In this document: in pieces, positions 19,635-30,273 of the stretch
Layout of the letters: every line of letters starts with the position of its first letter
Position numbering within the stretch: the stretch's first letter is position 1
NCBI RefSeq assembly: GCF_000208925.1
Contig: NW_001915006.1
Coordinates: 1-41,379 of the forward strand
Source: Entamoeba histolytica HM-1:IMSS
Lineage: Eukaryota > Evosea > Mastigamoebida > Endamoebidae
Length of the DNA stretch: 41,379 nt
Direction: 5' to 3'
Translations under genes and position numbers: made by a program
Notes under the pieces: model-generated
Database searches by the model: none
Seen by the model: only the letters and a program-made list of their open reading frames with translations
Told to the model about the DNA's origin: nothing

Positions 19635-22600
19635 TTATTTCAAAAAAGTTTCCATAATATCTCTAGCTACTGAATCAAAATTAGTATTATCTGAACGAGA
19701 AGTCATTCGATAAAGATCTTTAGTATAATAACTTAATTTCATTCGTAAAATTTGATATTCTTGCATATCATTAATAAACTTATCTTTGACAATCAGCTCT
19801 CTGAGTTGAGTCAATCCATTGTATGTAATATCTGGTTTATCAACAGAACAATCAACTTCACTTTTCAATGTTAATACTGGTATTAGTGGTTTAAACTTTG
19901 ACTTAATAAGGTCATCAGGTGAATAAGGTAAAAAGAAAATCCAAGAATAAATATCAACTGAACATTCTGGAATAATTTGTAACATATCAAATAATTGTAA
20001 TCCACTCAGAATAATCATTGGATCTTTGTCAAATGGTAAATTGAATATTGTTATTAATTCATTTAATATTGTAGGCATTCTCTTTTTTAGTCTTGTGAAT
20101 GAACATTTTAATAACATTACTTTCAATAATAATAAACCATTAATATAAATTTGTGTACATGGATATTGTTTTATAGTATCAATTAATTTGTCTAATAAAA
20201 TTTCAACTAATAATTGGTTTTGATCCATAAAAGTATCAAACACTTCATTTTCTCCAGAAAGTAATAAAAATGCAACTCTTTTAAATATTTTGGCTCGTGT
20301 TGGAATTTCATTTTCTTTTGTAGTAAATAATTGTCCCGATTTACCAATACTATTAATCATATCAAATAATAGACGTGCTCCATTAGTTGTATAAACTGAA
20401 TATATTGGTATTTTCCATAAATTTAATAATGTTGGAGATTTAGTAAAGAAATCTTCATTTGTAAAAACATTTATTACAAGTTTACTCCATTTATTTGTTA
20501 ATTGGTTTCTTTTTGCTAATTCAATGAGAACATTAAGAGAAGCAATATTTATTCCCATATCATTACAAGGATGAAGTAAATTATTTTCAAATTGTTTTCC
20601 TAAATCAATCATTGTTGAAATAGAAGAATCATCAAATACAAAAGAAATAATTGGAATAATATCATTTGTGACTATGTTTATAACATCAGAATTAATCAGT
20701 AATTCATTATTAACAATATTTGGTTCACTCTCTTCACTATTTTTTGATGGTGTTTTACTCTCATTAACTTCACTTGTTCTTGGTGTTTTACCTTCACTTG
20801 ACTCACTAAGATGTTCCGGTGTTGATAAAACAGATGAAATACTTTTTCTTTTTTGATTAATTTTAATTGTTTGATTATTTTCTTTCCATTGATGAATAAA
20901 AAGCATAAACTTATTAAGAACATTAGTGATTAATTCTTGCCAACCAGTTTCAAGTTTTGTTTGAAGTTTAACATCATTTTGATTCATAGAATCCAAAAAA
21001 ACTTTAATTGTATGAATATTAGAAAATATTAATTCATCATTATTAATATAACAATTAATGATTGATTGAATATACATTTGAGTTCGATAAATTTCTATTG
21101 GAGAAATAATTTTTGAAATTAAAATTTGAAGGAAATTTAATATTTGTTTTCTTGGAATTTCTAAGAACATATTTGTTTCACTAATAACTAATAAAGACCA
21201 TAACATTTTTACAATTGACTCTTTATCAAATGACTTAAATAAAGAAATGTGTTCATCAGAGAATTCATTTGTAATAATAAGATAATTTGAAACAAATTCT
21301 AAAGGAAAAGTGTTAAAGACTTTTTCAATAAAAGCAACACAATTTGTTTGAATTAAGAATAAGTTTGTCGCTTTCATACAAAATTCATATAAGTCGAAAT
21401 ATGTTAATATGATTTGTTTTATTGTTGAAGTAAGGAAATATTTTTGAATTGGTTGTTTTTCTTTTGTACCTTTAACATCAAAAAATACTGAAACAACTAA
21501 CATAGGTACAAAGAGAACAGCATTTCCTATTTGTTGACCTGCACTAACTTGTTGAGACTGAGGATTTGAATTTTCTTCATATAATGATTTATAGGGGAAT
21601 AAATTTAGTGAATATTCAAAAAGCTTTCTTTGAATATCGATTATTGGACTAACTTCATCACACAATAATAAAATTTGAGGAGAAATAATACTACACATTT
21701 GATTGAGAATAGTTGATAATGCTTGAATCAATAAAACTACAGAAGTTTTATATTCTGTTGATGGAATATAAGAAACACAATCATCAATCATTCTAAGAAA
21801 ATGTTGACGATAAATATTCTTTTCTTGAGAAATTCCACTAATTAATGTTTGAATAAATAAAGGATATCTAGTAATACATTCATCTGGATGAGTAATATCA
21901 CTAACTTTCATTAACAATTTAACTAAAGATAATAAATGAAGTTGTAGTTTAGGAGAAGATGTAATAGATTCAGCAAATGAAGATAATACAGTATATTGAA
22001 TAGAAATACCAATTTTTTTTATTGTTTGATTTTCTTGATAATTAGTAAAAATATTAATTAAAATATCAGTTATTAATGATTGATATTTAAAAATTACATT
22101 CTTATTTGAGTTATTAACAATTTTTTTATTTGCTTTTAAATAAATCATTAATGTAGTAATAATAAACAAAAGAAGATTATTTGGTTCTGGTAATTGTTCA
22201 ATTTGAGGATTAATTTCTTTATATTTATTTAATAAATATTTTGGAACTATTGCTCCTTCTAAAGCTTCAATCATTTTATTATCAATACAACTAAATAAAG
22301 TTTCAATCATGTTAAGATGTGTTAACAGAAGGTCATCATTTACTTCAAAATTACAATATTTTGTTCTTTTTTCAAGAGGAATATATAAAGGAATAAGAAT
22401 TGGTAAAACAACACGACCAATTGTTTCAACATTAAATGAACATTGAATAAAATCAAGGAAATAAGGATCACATGACTGATGATTATAGAATCTTAAAAAT
22501 AATAATAATGCTCTATTAAAAACTGAATTTTCAATATCGTAAACTAATACTGTTGAATTTTTCCAAAATAACATATATTTTAATAAGTCATCTTCATTTC

Positions 22601-24605
22601 CATCTTTTAATTTTTCTGTAATAAAGTCATATGTTAGTTGTGGATGAGCAATCCCTATAGTATGGAAAAATAATACAACATCAGTTAATATTGAGTAATT
22701 ATCTTCATCTAATATTTTCCATAATACTTGATATAATTCATAAATAAATGTTTCATCATCAAGTTGAAGTACATCTTTTTCTTCTTTTTTCCAAATATCA
22801 TAATAACATTTTGCTGCTCTAGCACGTAATACTGCATTAGGATGTTGTGAGATAAGTCTTTTTAATTCATCTATCCATCCATTATTATTTAATTCTTTTT
22901 TTAATAATATTTGAATTCCTTCAATTCCTATTTCTTCTTCTTTTTCATTTTCTTCATTAGATTCTTCATTATTATTTTGTATTTGATATCTTTTAAATGG
23001 AGTAATTTCTGCATGAAGTAATTTCATTATATTACAAAATTCTGTAAATAATTTTAATTTAGTCTCAGTTATTCTATCATCTTTTGCAATATAATTTTTC
23101 ATAAACATTTCAAATACTTTATTTGATTGAATAGTAATTTTCAATAATTCAATATCTTTTTCTTCAGTTTCTTCTAATTTATCTTTAAGACAAAGTTCTA
23201 TTAAATCATAACATTCTTTTACTCTTTCAATTAACCCATTCTTTTCTACAATTTCAGACAATTTATTTAATACTGAACAAACAACTTTTATTTTAAATTC
23301 TTTCATTTCTTCCATTTGTTTTTCATCTCCATGATATGTATTGATAAAAGACAATGTTCTTTTAATAGCATATTCTTTATCGTTTGAAATAAGATTAATA
23401 ATATTTTCAAATAATATTTTACAATTCATGTTTTTGAGAAATTCTGCTAATAAGTCTACATCTTTTCTTTGTCCTGTTTCTTCTTTTAATTGAAGTAAAC
23501 AAAGTATGTCTTCAGTAACTTTATGAATAATTTGTTCTCCAAGTATTTGTTTACCAAGTAATTCTTCATAAACAGATATTATGTTTAATATTCCATTTTT
23601 CTTTGAATATTCAAACAAATCTGTTAGTGCTTCTTCAAATATATTTTGTGAATATTCTTTATAAAATATTACCATCTTTTCTTTTTCTATGTCTTGGTCT
23701 TTAGCATTTAATCCTAAAAGATAAAAATTTACCCTTCTGGTTAATGCACTATCCTTTTTATTTAATAATATTAATATTCGTTCAACAATATATTTAAATT
23801 GTTCTTCATTAAATATTCCACTATTTAATTTTATTCTTGTACATAAAATATCTAACATGTCTCTTAATACTAATGATTTTTCATCAGTAAATGTATTTAA
23901 AATACCATATAACATTAATTCTCTATTTGCTAATTGTTCTTCTTTTATTGGACAATCAAGTTTAAGTAACATATACGTTAATAATGGTTTTCTACTAATG
24001 CTATTTGAACGTAATATATCCCAACATAATTCCCAGAAATATTTCTCATTATTCTTTTTAACTTCATCAATAATTTCAATTGTTTTATCTTTAATTCCTC
24101 CAGTGTTTTCTTCCATACCAACTATAACAGAAATAATAAATGCTTTTTGAATATCTGGAATATTTGAAATTAAAGGAAGTATGTATTTAATAATTATATC
24201 TAATATCTTTGTTCTAATATCTGTTGCTCCACTTCGTATTAATGGAAAAATTCCTGGTGTAAAACACCAGATATCAGCCATGATTCTGTTTTGTCCTATT
24301 CTTTCAAACAATAATGAAAATAATTCTAATACTTGGTTATGCACTCCAGCTGGTATTTGTGGATCTAGTGCTTGTGCCATTCTTCTCATAAATGTTTGTT
24401 TAGCCGGAACAACCGGAAACTCTTTGTTATTTTTAATAAATTTAGTAAAGGTTTGAACCATTTGAAGAATATCAGTCCAAACCTTACATCTTTCCATTTG
24501 ATTTAATAACTTCTCTGCTTCATCATTGAATTTTTGAAACTTATTCTTTTCTTTTTGAGTCGTCAAAAAAGAAAGATCAATATCTTCGTTAATGTTCCTT
24601 CTCAT
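19635..24605 (-). CDS. DOP1: DOP1/Dopey-family endosome-Golgi trafficking protein
   Basis: The largest gene here, 1656 residues with no intron seen. The N-terminus carries the Dopey domain: KFQKFNDEAEKLLNQMERCKVWTD, then PAKQTFMRRMAQALDPQIPAGVHNQVLELFSLLFERIG, and the block ending PGIFPLIRSG. The '[LK]-x-P-x-[IL]-P-x-GVH-x-x-x-L-E' signature is specific to DOP1. The rest is alpha-helical HEAT-like repeat with a Ser/Glu-rich linker around residues ~1250-1310, and the C-terminal Leu-rich region of the family follows. DOP1 works with Mon2 and a flippase in endosome-to-Golgi traffic. The length agrees with the family (about 1700). The ATG at 24605 is the first in frame and gives the expected start. 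Confidence 0.88.
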   Translation of the reverse strand: MRRNINEDIDLSFLTTQKEKNKFQKFNDEAEKLLNQMERCKVWTDILQMVQTFTKFIKNNKEFPVVPAKQTFMRRMAQALDPQIPAGVHNQVLELFSLLFERIGQNRIMADIWCFTPGIFPLIRSGATDIRTKILDIIIKYILPLISNIPDIQKAFIISVIVGMEENTGGIKDKTIEIIDEVKKNNEKYFWELCWDILRSNSISRKPLLTYMLLKLDCPIKEEQLANRELMLYGILNTFTDEKSLVLRDMLDILCTRIKLNSGIFNEEQFKYIVERILILLNKKDSALTRRVNFYLLGLNAKDQDIEKEKMVIFYKEYSQNIFEEALTDLFEYSKKNGILNIISVYEELLGKQILGEQIIHKVTEDILCLLQLKEETGQRKDVDLLAEFLKNMNCKILFENIINLISNDKEYAIKRTLSFINTYHGDEKQMEEMKEFKIKVVCSVLNKLSEIVEKNGLIERVKECYDLIELCLKDKLEETEEKDIELLKITIQSNKVFEMFMKNYIAKDDRITETKLKLFTEFCNIMKLLHAEITPFKRYQIQNNNEESNEENEKEEEIGIEGIQILLKKELNNNGWIDELKRLISQHPNAVLRARAAKCYYDIWKKEEKDVLQLDDETFIYELYQVLWKILDEDNYSILTDVVLFFHTIGIAHPQLTYDFITEKLKDGNEDDLLKYMLFWKNSTVLVYDIENSVFNRALLLFLRFYNHQSCDPYFLDFIQCSFNVETIGRVVLPILIPLYIPLEKRTKYCNFEVNDDLLLTHLNMIETLFSCIDNKMIEALEGAIVPKYLLNKYKEINPQIEQLPEPNNLLLFIITTLMIYLKANKKIVNNSNKNVIFKYQSLITDILINIFTNYQENQTIKKIGISIQYTVLSSFAESITSSPKLQLHLLSLVKLLMKVSDITHPDECITRYPLFIQTLISGISQEKNIYRQHFLRMIDDCVSYIPSTEYKTSVVLLIQALSTILNQMCSIISPQILLLCDEVSPIIDIQRKLFEYSLNLFPYKSLYEENSNPQSQQVSAGQQIGNAVLFVPMLVVSVFFDVKGTKEKQPIQKYFLTSTIKQIILTYFDLYEFCMKATNLFLIQTNCVAFIEKVFNTFPLEFVSNYLIITNEFSDEHISLFKSFDKESIVKMLWSLLVISETNMFLEIPRKQILNFLQILISKIISPIEIYRTQMYIQSIINCYINNDELIFSNIHTIKVFLDSMNQNDVKLQTKLETGWQELITNVLNKFMLFIHQWKENNQTIKINQKRKSISSVLSTPEHLSESSEGKTPRTSEVNESKTPSKNSEESEPNIVNNELLINSDVINIVTNDIIPIISFVFDDSSISTMIDLGKQFENNLLHPCNDMGINIASLNVLIELAKRNQLTNKWSKLVINVFTNEDFFTKSPTLLNLWKIPIYSVYTTNGARLLFDMINSIGKSGQLFTTKENEIPTRAKIFKRVAFLLLSGENEVFDTFMDQNQLLVEILLDKLIDTIKQYPCTQIYINGLLLLKVMLLKCSFTRLKKRMPTILNELITIFNLPFDKDPMIILSGLQLFDMLQIIPECSVDIYSWIFFLPYSPDDLIKSKFKPLIPVLTLKSEVDCSVDKPDITYNGLTQLRELIVKDKFINDMQEYQILRMKLSYYTKDLYRMTSRSDNTNFDSVARDIMETFLK

Positions 24606-24948
24606 TTGTTGGTCTTGTTACTATTTATGAGATGACTAAGATTTTTCATTAATCCTCATTTTCTTCATCTGAACTTTTTCTCTTCATTTCTTCCTCAAAA
24701 ACGGCTTTTCCTTCATTTAATTCCCTTTTTGTGAGGAAAAAGTTAGCCAGTTAATAACTTCTTTATCCCTACAAAGTTGCCACGTTAGTTTTTATTCTCT
24801 AACAAATATCATTTTTGTTTGATAGAAATAAAAATGTCATACAAAAAATATTTATAAAAAAACTATCATGTGATATAAAACAATAAAAATTCATCATTGA
24901 AAAGTAATTTTGGGGTTAAAAGAACTGTCAAAAACAATTGATAAATTA
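24606..24948. other. 0.34-kb divergent intergenic region
   Basis: Between DOP1 (minus) and the SNARE gene (plus). The stretch 24660-24790 is slightly less A/T-rich but has no supported ORF. The frame of the SNARE gene is open for 13 sense codons upstream of its first ATG, back to about 24901. Confidence 0.5.
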
Positions 24949-25679
24949 ATGACAGATTTAAAAAGATTATTGATTAACGTCGAAACTGAACTTGTTGAAG
25001 TAAGAAATGAATGGGATGCCATTGTAAATGAAACAGATTTAATCTTATCTAGTGAACCAAAAGAATATTCTGTAATTACATTTCCACCAACAGAGCCATT
25101 ACTTTCTAAAATTGGTGTTATTGATGGAGAAATCAAAGAGATCAAAGAAAATATTGTTTCTGTTGAAGCAACTAAAAGGATGTTTTTTGTTGCGTTTGTT
25201 TATTATTAAGTAAAGAATTTACTCAATATTGAATTAATAAATAATATTCTAGTAAAATAGACCAAATTGAAGAAGAAAGAAAAAGTTTAGTTGAAGAAAT
25301 TGATGCTAAAGAAACCGAAAAGAAAGATTATATTGACAAAATAAATGATACATCAAAAAAAAATGAAGAACGTGTTGGTATGAGAAAAACAAGAATGGGA
25401 TTATATGCGAAAGAAAATGAATCACTAAGAGCATCTGAAGCATTAGCTCATGATATTAGTGAGAATATTAATGCAACAGTTTTTATGATTGAAGAACAAG
25501 ATTCAAGATTATCTCGTACTCAATTAAGATGGAGTGAAATGACAAGTATTTTAGGATTATCTAAAACAGTAATGGATTTAATTCATTCAAGAAATAAAGT
25601 TGATAAATTAATTGTTTATGGTGGATTGATTGGCATTATTATTATCATTGTATTGTTATATTATTTCATAAAACATTAA
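24949..25679 (+). CDS. Sec20-like tail-anchored SNARE, two exons
   Basis: A 223-residue membrane-fusion protein from exon 1 (24949-25193) and exon 2 (25253-25679), the intron splitting an Ala codon. A coiled-coil N-terminal half (~1-120) is followed by a SNARE-like helix (~135-195: SLRASEALAHDISENINATV, EEQDSRLSRTQLRW, GLSKTVMDLIHSRNKVDKL). The helix is followed by a C-terminal TM (~199-220, rich in Ile) and a two- to three-residue lumenal end. The 'S-x-x-[LI]-x-x-[DE]-I...[QE]...L...T...M...L-x-x-S-K-x-[IVL]...D-K-L-[IV]-x-[YF]' pattern resembles Sec20/BNIP1 of Golgi-to-ER traffic. Other Q-SNAREs such as Bos1 remain possible. The first ATG is 24949; an earlier exon is not excluded. Confidence 0.7.
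25194..25252 (+). other. 59-bp intron in the SNARE gene
   Basis: The donor is GTTTGTTTAT and the acceptor ATTCTAG. Splicing (phase 2) joins the coiled-coil half with the SNARE/TM half, each otherwise a separate open frame. Confidence 0.85.
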
Positions 25680-26003
25680 TTTATTTCTTCAAATGAATTT
25701 AAGAATTATAATAATTATACTAAAAAACAACATTTCTAAAAGTTAAAACAATACCAATTCAAATAATTAGTGATTATTACTTATTATTTCAGAAAATTAT
25801 TCTTTCTTCAAAAGCTTTTTTTTCTCAAATACCATTAATTTCATAACAAATAAGAAATTACCCTTTTTAATGACAATAAATAACAAAAAATAGCAACATT
25901 AAACCATTTAATTTTTATTATTGACAATCAAACATAAGTTGTGTTTTTTTAATATTAGTTTGGCTAGATTTAAACACAAAAACAAAAGAGAAAAAAAAAT
26001 TAA
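25680..26003. other. 0.32-kb intergenic region between convergent genes
   Basis: A+T-rich 3' flanks of the SNARE and importin alpha genes; I see no gene or RNA element in it. Confidence 0.6.
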
Positions 26004-27468
26004 TTAAAGTTCATCGTCTTCAAACGCAAAATAATTATCCAAAATAAATTGAGCTCTTTTTCTGACAGTTGAATTCTTAGAGCTTAACTACTAAAATAAA
26101 TATCTTTAAGTAATAAAAAAAAACATTTAATAATGAACAAACTGAAAGATCTTCACAAATATTTTCAAAATAGAATTGTTCTAAGATTGATGTTAAATCT
26201 AAATTAACTTCATCTGCAAATTTTAAAATATTTAATATTCCTTTTAAAGTAATAGAAATTAATTGTTGTTTTTTTATTTCAGTCATATGGTTTTGTAATA
26301 TTTGAATAAGTATTGGAAGTATTCCAATACTTTTTTGTAGAGTTAAAGATAATAATTCATTTGAACAACCATATATATAATTTGCTAACGTCCATTCAAT
26401 ATTTTCCTTGACACAACTTCTTTTCTCATCTTCATAAGATTGTATAAGTATTTCAATAAATCCACTACTTTCAAATTGTTTAATTATTTCAATATTTTCA
26501 CATGCAGCAATATTTGAAAGAATTTGATAAATGTCTGCAATTTCGTCGTTTTGATTTTTTTTAGTTAATTCTTTTAATATATCTAATATTCCATATGATA
26601 TCATTTTTTCTACAATAAACTCATTTTTAACAATCATATTATTTGCAATTTTTATTGAAGGAATTGATAATTTTATATTATCATTTGGTAAGTATTGAAT
26701 AACTTTTTCATAGACAATATCATTATCAATTAAATCACTAAATTTTGGTTTACTACTTACATAATAAAATGCCCATAATGCATCTGAAACAGAGTCAATA
26801 TCATAAATGTCATTTACTTGAACTAAGAAATATTGTATGTATTGACTAACTTCATTATAATTTATTATACTTCCTCTACACATATTAAGAAAGAGCCATG
26901 ACATTGCATGTTGTAATGATTTATCGGATTTATATTTTTGAAAGAGTGTTGAATAAATATTAATAATACTAAGTTGTGAAATAATTAATTTTAATTCATC
27001 AAATGCACTAATATTTGAAAGAATATAAATTGTTGAAATAACTATTGAAATATTATCGCTTTGTAATAATAAATGAACGTGAGAATTAAACCCACTATCA
27101 AGAAGATGCTTTGAACATTCTTCACTAAGTGAACAAAAATCATTCAATAGAAAAAGAGTATTAAGTAACGACACTGTTTCCATATTTGGTAATGTTCTAA
27201 CTAAATACGGAATAATCCCAGATTTAATTATTAATGATTGTTGTAATGATTCGTTTGATAAATACGACCTAAGTGTTGGAATTAATGATAAATTTCCTTG
27301 GTTCATTACGTCATTACATTGTTGAGAAATAACCTCAATTGTTGGTAATATTGGAACGTTAATAACTTCACTACTAATTTGATTTCTTTTTTGTTCCATC
27401 ATTTCTCTCCTTCGACTTCTTCTCATATCATTTCTTAACTCTTGTTTATCTTTCAATATTTGTTCCAT
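26004..27468 (-). CDS. importin alpha (karyopherin alpha), two exons
   Basis: Adaptor for nuclear import of basic NLS cargo, 469 residues, with exon 1 (27468-26143, 442 codons) and exon 2 (26087-26004). The N-terminus is an importin-beta-binding domain (RNDMRRSRRREMMEQKRNQ, ~12-30). About eight armadillo repeats follow (ALWAFYYVSS-, WTLANYIYGC- and ILSNIAA-like units). The spliced C-terminus reads KNSTVRKRAQFILDNYFAFE then DDEL, the basic helix and acidic tail expected of importin alpha. The family is usually ~520 residues, so this is a short member. Without splicing the protein would end in a hydrophobic non-homologous tail (463 residues). Confidence 0.92.
26088..26142 (-). other. 55-bp intron in importin alpha with tandem TAGTAG acceptor
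   Basis: Minus strand: donor GTTTGTTCAT, acceptor TTTTAGTAG. Using the second TAG keeps phase 0 and gives the 27-residue acidic tail. Using the first TAG would make the next codon TAG, an immediate stop after residue 442. Confidence 0.85.
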
Positions 27469-27542
27469 TCTTCAACAACTTTTGGTTTTTCAAGTAAAAG
27501 GGTTTTATAAATAACATAAAAATAATTAAAAAAAAAAATGTT

Positions 27543-29462
27543 TTATGAAATATAATTGTAAATGTCTTTGTTAGAATCATACTCCAAATATTCTTTGATT
27601 ACCATTTCATCAAGATAAGGCTGAATGAGTTTTGCATCGACAACTAAGTCATCAGATTGTATCATAGAAATGATTTGTTTTTTTGTTGCTGACTTGGCTC
27701 TTTTCATTGTTCTAACAATCTTGGCTTGAATAGCTAAACTAGTATCTTTGATGATAGACTCTTCCTTTATTTTTTGTTTTGAAATTACTTTATGTGTTGA
27801 GATATTAACATCTTCCTGAATTGGAATAATTTTATTATTTGTATCAATTAAATTCATTTTCTTCAAAAATGAAATAACTCCTTCTCCACCAATAACTTTA
27901 TTTTTAAATTCATCTTCTGTTAAATTTCCTTCACTCGCCATAATTAATGCTACTGCTTGACTATGATTTAACGTATGAATTCCTTTACACCCATTAAATT
28001 GTATATTATAAATTGATGACTTATGTAAGAATCTTAACATTCTTTTAACATATTTTTTATGATAAAATCCAACAAACATAACAATAATAGGTTTTAAAGC
28101 TTCTAATGGTGGTACAGAAACAAATGTTAATGGCCAAATATGATTAGTAGCAATTAAAACATTAATTTGCATTGATGTGTGTAAACATTGATAATATGTT
28201 GTTTTCATAAATTGATGAGATAATTCTGAAGATTCTTTTGAATCAGCAATCATTCGTTTTGTTATATAAATGAAACTACCTCCAGTTGATGGACTAACAG
28301 ACTGTAAAAACTTATGTGGAACTTCTTTTCCATTAACAAGAGCAACTCCAATGAATGATATTAATGAAGTATGAATAGAGTCTTTAATTTCACAAATGTT
28401 ATATAATTCCATTGCAACACTCATTTCATTATCTTTCATCAATTCAACAGCAACTGTTTTAACACCAAATCCTTTAGACAACAAATTATTAAGAACATTT
28501 TTAAGACTATTACTAAAATCTGTAACTTCTGGATAATGTGCTTGTATAAAATTTTTCCAATACATATAATTAATAATAATTTGTTTTTCTTCTTTTTCTT
28601 TAAAATCATTTACTAAGAACTCTTTTAATACTTCATCAAATTTACTAGAAAGTCCAATAGTTTTTGAGGCACGATAAATTGTTTGAGTATATTCAAATTT
28701 TGAAGTGAAGTGTTGAATAAAAATAGAAGTAAACTTTTCTAATGACTCTTGACCAAATATTTTGGTATATAATACTTTTTCTACCTCTTCTCGAACAGAT
28801 AAAGGAACTGTCTTTTCACAATAATGATAAATGACAACAAAATTATTTTCGAGATTATTAAAATGATTTAATACAAAGGTACAATATTTTAAGATTTCTT
28901 GTGTTTTATTATCTTCTTGATTAATATATGAAGAACAACTTGCCATATCCCATAAATTAGTATAGAATTGAGTTAATTTTAATTCAGCCTTTTTAGAAAG
29001 TTCAGTATTAGAAGATGTATAATAACCCATTTCTTTATTAATATTAGGATCTAATTGGCCAACAAGAGGTGTATAAAAATAATTTCTAAGTCCATTTAAG
29101 AATACTTGTTCTGGTGTTGGGAAAGAAGAGAATTTTTGAGATCTGATCATAGGAATAGTTATGTAGATAGGATATAGTACAATCTTCATCATCTTTCTAA
29201 GATGAGATAGTGTTTGAATAAATGTTAAATATGACACTAAAATTTTATTTGGTGAGAAAGACTCAAAGGTCTTTAAGACTTTAGCAAAGAATTCTTGTAA
29301 AGACTTATCTAATAACTCATATAACTGACATACTCTCTCAGTAGTTTGATGAGAAATTATTTCAGATACCATAGAATTAATTTTCATAACTTCAGAAATA
29401 GATGGTGATTCTCCATTAATACTTTTTAGTAATATCGTCCAAATAGTATTGAACAACTTCAT
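27543..29462 (-). CDS. cullin-family ubiquitin-ligase scaffold
   Basis: A 639-residue protein (cullins are usually 740 or more). The C-terminal cullin homology and neddylation domains are clear. AIQAKIVRTMKRAK places the NEDD8-acceptor Lys at 587 in the IVR-x-MK context. It is followed by PYLDEMVIKEYLEYDSNKD and the terminal YNYIS, matching the usual I-x-x-LI-x-R-x-Y-[LI]-x-R-D...Y-x-Y-[LI]-A end. Preceding helices (LWDMAS, FVGFYHKKY, RMLRFLHKSSIYNIQ) are less conserved. I cannot tell which cullin subclass it is. The start at 29462 is the first ATG. The gene is divergent from the methyltransferase with a 181-bp shared upstream region. Confidence 0.88.
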   Translation of the reverse strand: MKLFNTIWTILLKSINGESPSISEVMKINSMVSEIISHQTTERVCQLYELLDKSLQEFFAKVLKTFESFSPNKILVSYLTFIQTLSHLRKMMKIVLYPIYITIPMIRSQKFSSFPTPEQVFLNGLRNYFYTPLVGQLDPNINKEMGYYTSSNTELSKKAELKLTQFYTNLWDMASCSSYINQEDNKTQEILKYCTFVLNHFNNLENNFVVIYHYCEKTVPLSVREEVEKVLYTKIFGQESLEKFTSIFIQHFTSKFEYTQTIYRASKTIGLSSKFDEVLKEFLVNDFKEKEEKQIIINYMYWKNFIQAHYPEVTDFSNSLKNVLNNLLSKGFGVKTVAVELMKDNEMSVAMELYNICEIKDSIHTSLISFIGVALVNGKEVPHKFLQSVSPSTGGSFIYITKRMIADSKESSELSHQFMKTTYYQCLHTSMQINVLIATNHIWPLTFVSVPPLEALKPIIVMFVGFYHKKYVKRMLRFLHKSSIYNIQFNGCKGIHTLNHSQAVALIMASEGNLTEDEFKNKVIGGEGVISFLKKMNLIDTNNKIIPIQEDVNISTHKVISKQKIKEESIIKDTSLAIQAKIVRTMKRAKSATKKQIISMIQSDDLVVDAKLIQPYLDEMVIKEYLEYDSNKDIYNYIS

Positions 29463-29643
29463 CTGTCGTTTAAAAAAAAATTTTAGTTTCTTTTTAAAAG
29501 AACTATTTAATTATGAAGATTAAATTATTATTTTTTCTATTGATGTTTGTATTTAAAAACATAAAATTATTATAAATAACATTTTTATTTCTAAAAAAAG
29601 ATAATTAGGTTTTTTAAAAAAAAATTATGGAAAAACAATAACA

Positions 29644-30204
29644 ATGGACAATGATTGGATGCCTTATGCAAATGAACCTGAACCACCTCAAGGACAACTC
29701 ATTCCATTTATCACATCACCACCACAACTCTGTGAAGAAGTTATAAAATTATTAGGTGTTACAGAAAAAGATAAAATAATTGATGTTGGATGTGGAGATG
29801 GTAGAATAGTTATAAGTGCCGTTGAGTTAACTCATTGTAAAGGAGTTGGGATTGATATTAATCAAGATTTGATTGATGGTTGTATAAAAGAAATGAATGA
29901 AAAAAAATTAAATACTTATCTTCACTTTCAAGTCGATGACTTTTCACGACCAGATTTTGACTTTTATCAATGTGATTGTGTATGTTTTTATTTTGTCCCA
30001 AGGATTATTAAGATGATGAAACCAAAGGTGTTAGAATATTTAAGAGCAGATCATTCAAGAAGGTGTGTTTCAATAAGATTTCCAATAAAAAACATTATTC
30101 CAACAAAAGTGAATGAAGCAATGAAACTTTATTATTATGATTGGCAAAGTAAAGAAGGTAAATATGGAACCAATGAAGATGATTGTTTGTTACCAGCATT
30201 TTAA
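29644..30204 (+). CDS. SAM-dependent methyltransferase, FAM173/ATPSCKMT-like
   Basis: A 186-residue class I methyltransferase. The N-terminal block QLIPFITSPPQLCEEVIKLL resembles the 'V-P-[FY]-V-P-[ST]-x-x-x-V-x-x-[ML]-L' lead-in of the FAM173 (ATPSCKMT/ANTKMT) lysine methyltransferases. SAM-binding motif I is IIDVGCGDGRI (45-55) and motif II is GVGIDI (67-72). CDCVCFYFVPRIIK follows as motif IV. Known FAM173 members methylate ATP-synthase c subunit or the ADP/ATP carrier. Entamoeba mitosomes lack ATP synthase, so the substrate here is open; the carrier is one possibility. Intact catalytic core by eye. Confidence 0.75.
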   Translation: MDNDWMPYANEPEPPQGQLIPFITSPPQLCEEVIKLLGVTEKDKIIDVGCGDGRIVISAVELTHCKGVGIDINQDLIDGCIKEMNEKKLNTYLHFQVDDFSRPDFDFYQCDCVCFYFVPRIIKMMKPKVLEYLRADHSRRCVSIRFPIKNIIPTKVNEAMKLYYYDWQSKEGKYGTNEDDCLLPAF

Positions 30205-30273
30205 ATGAATTTAATTTAAAAAAGAAAAAAAAGTCAATTATTTGTTTTTCTTCTTCAATGATATTCTTAATAA

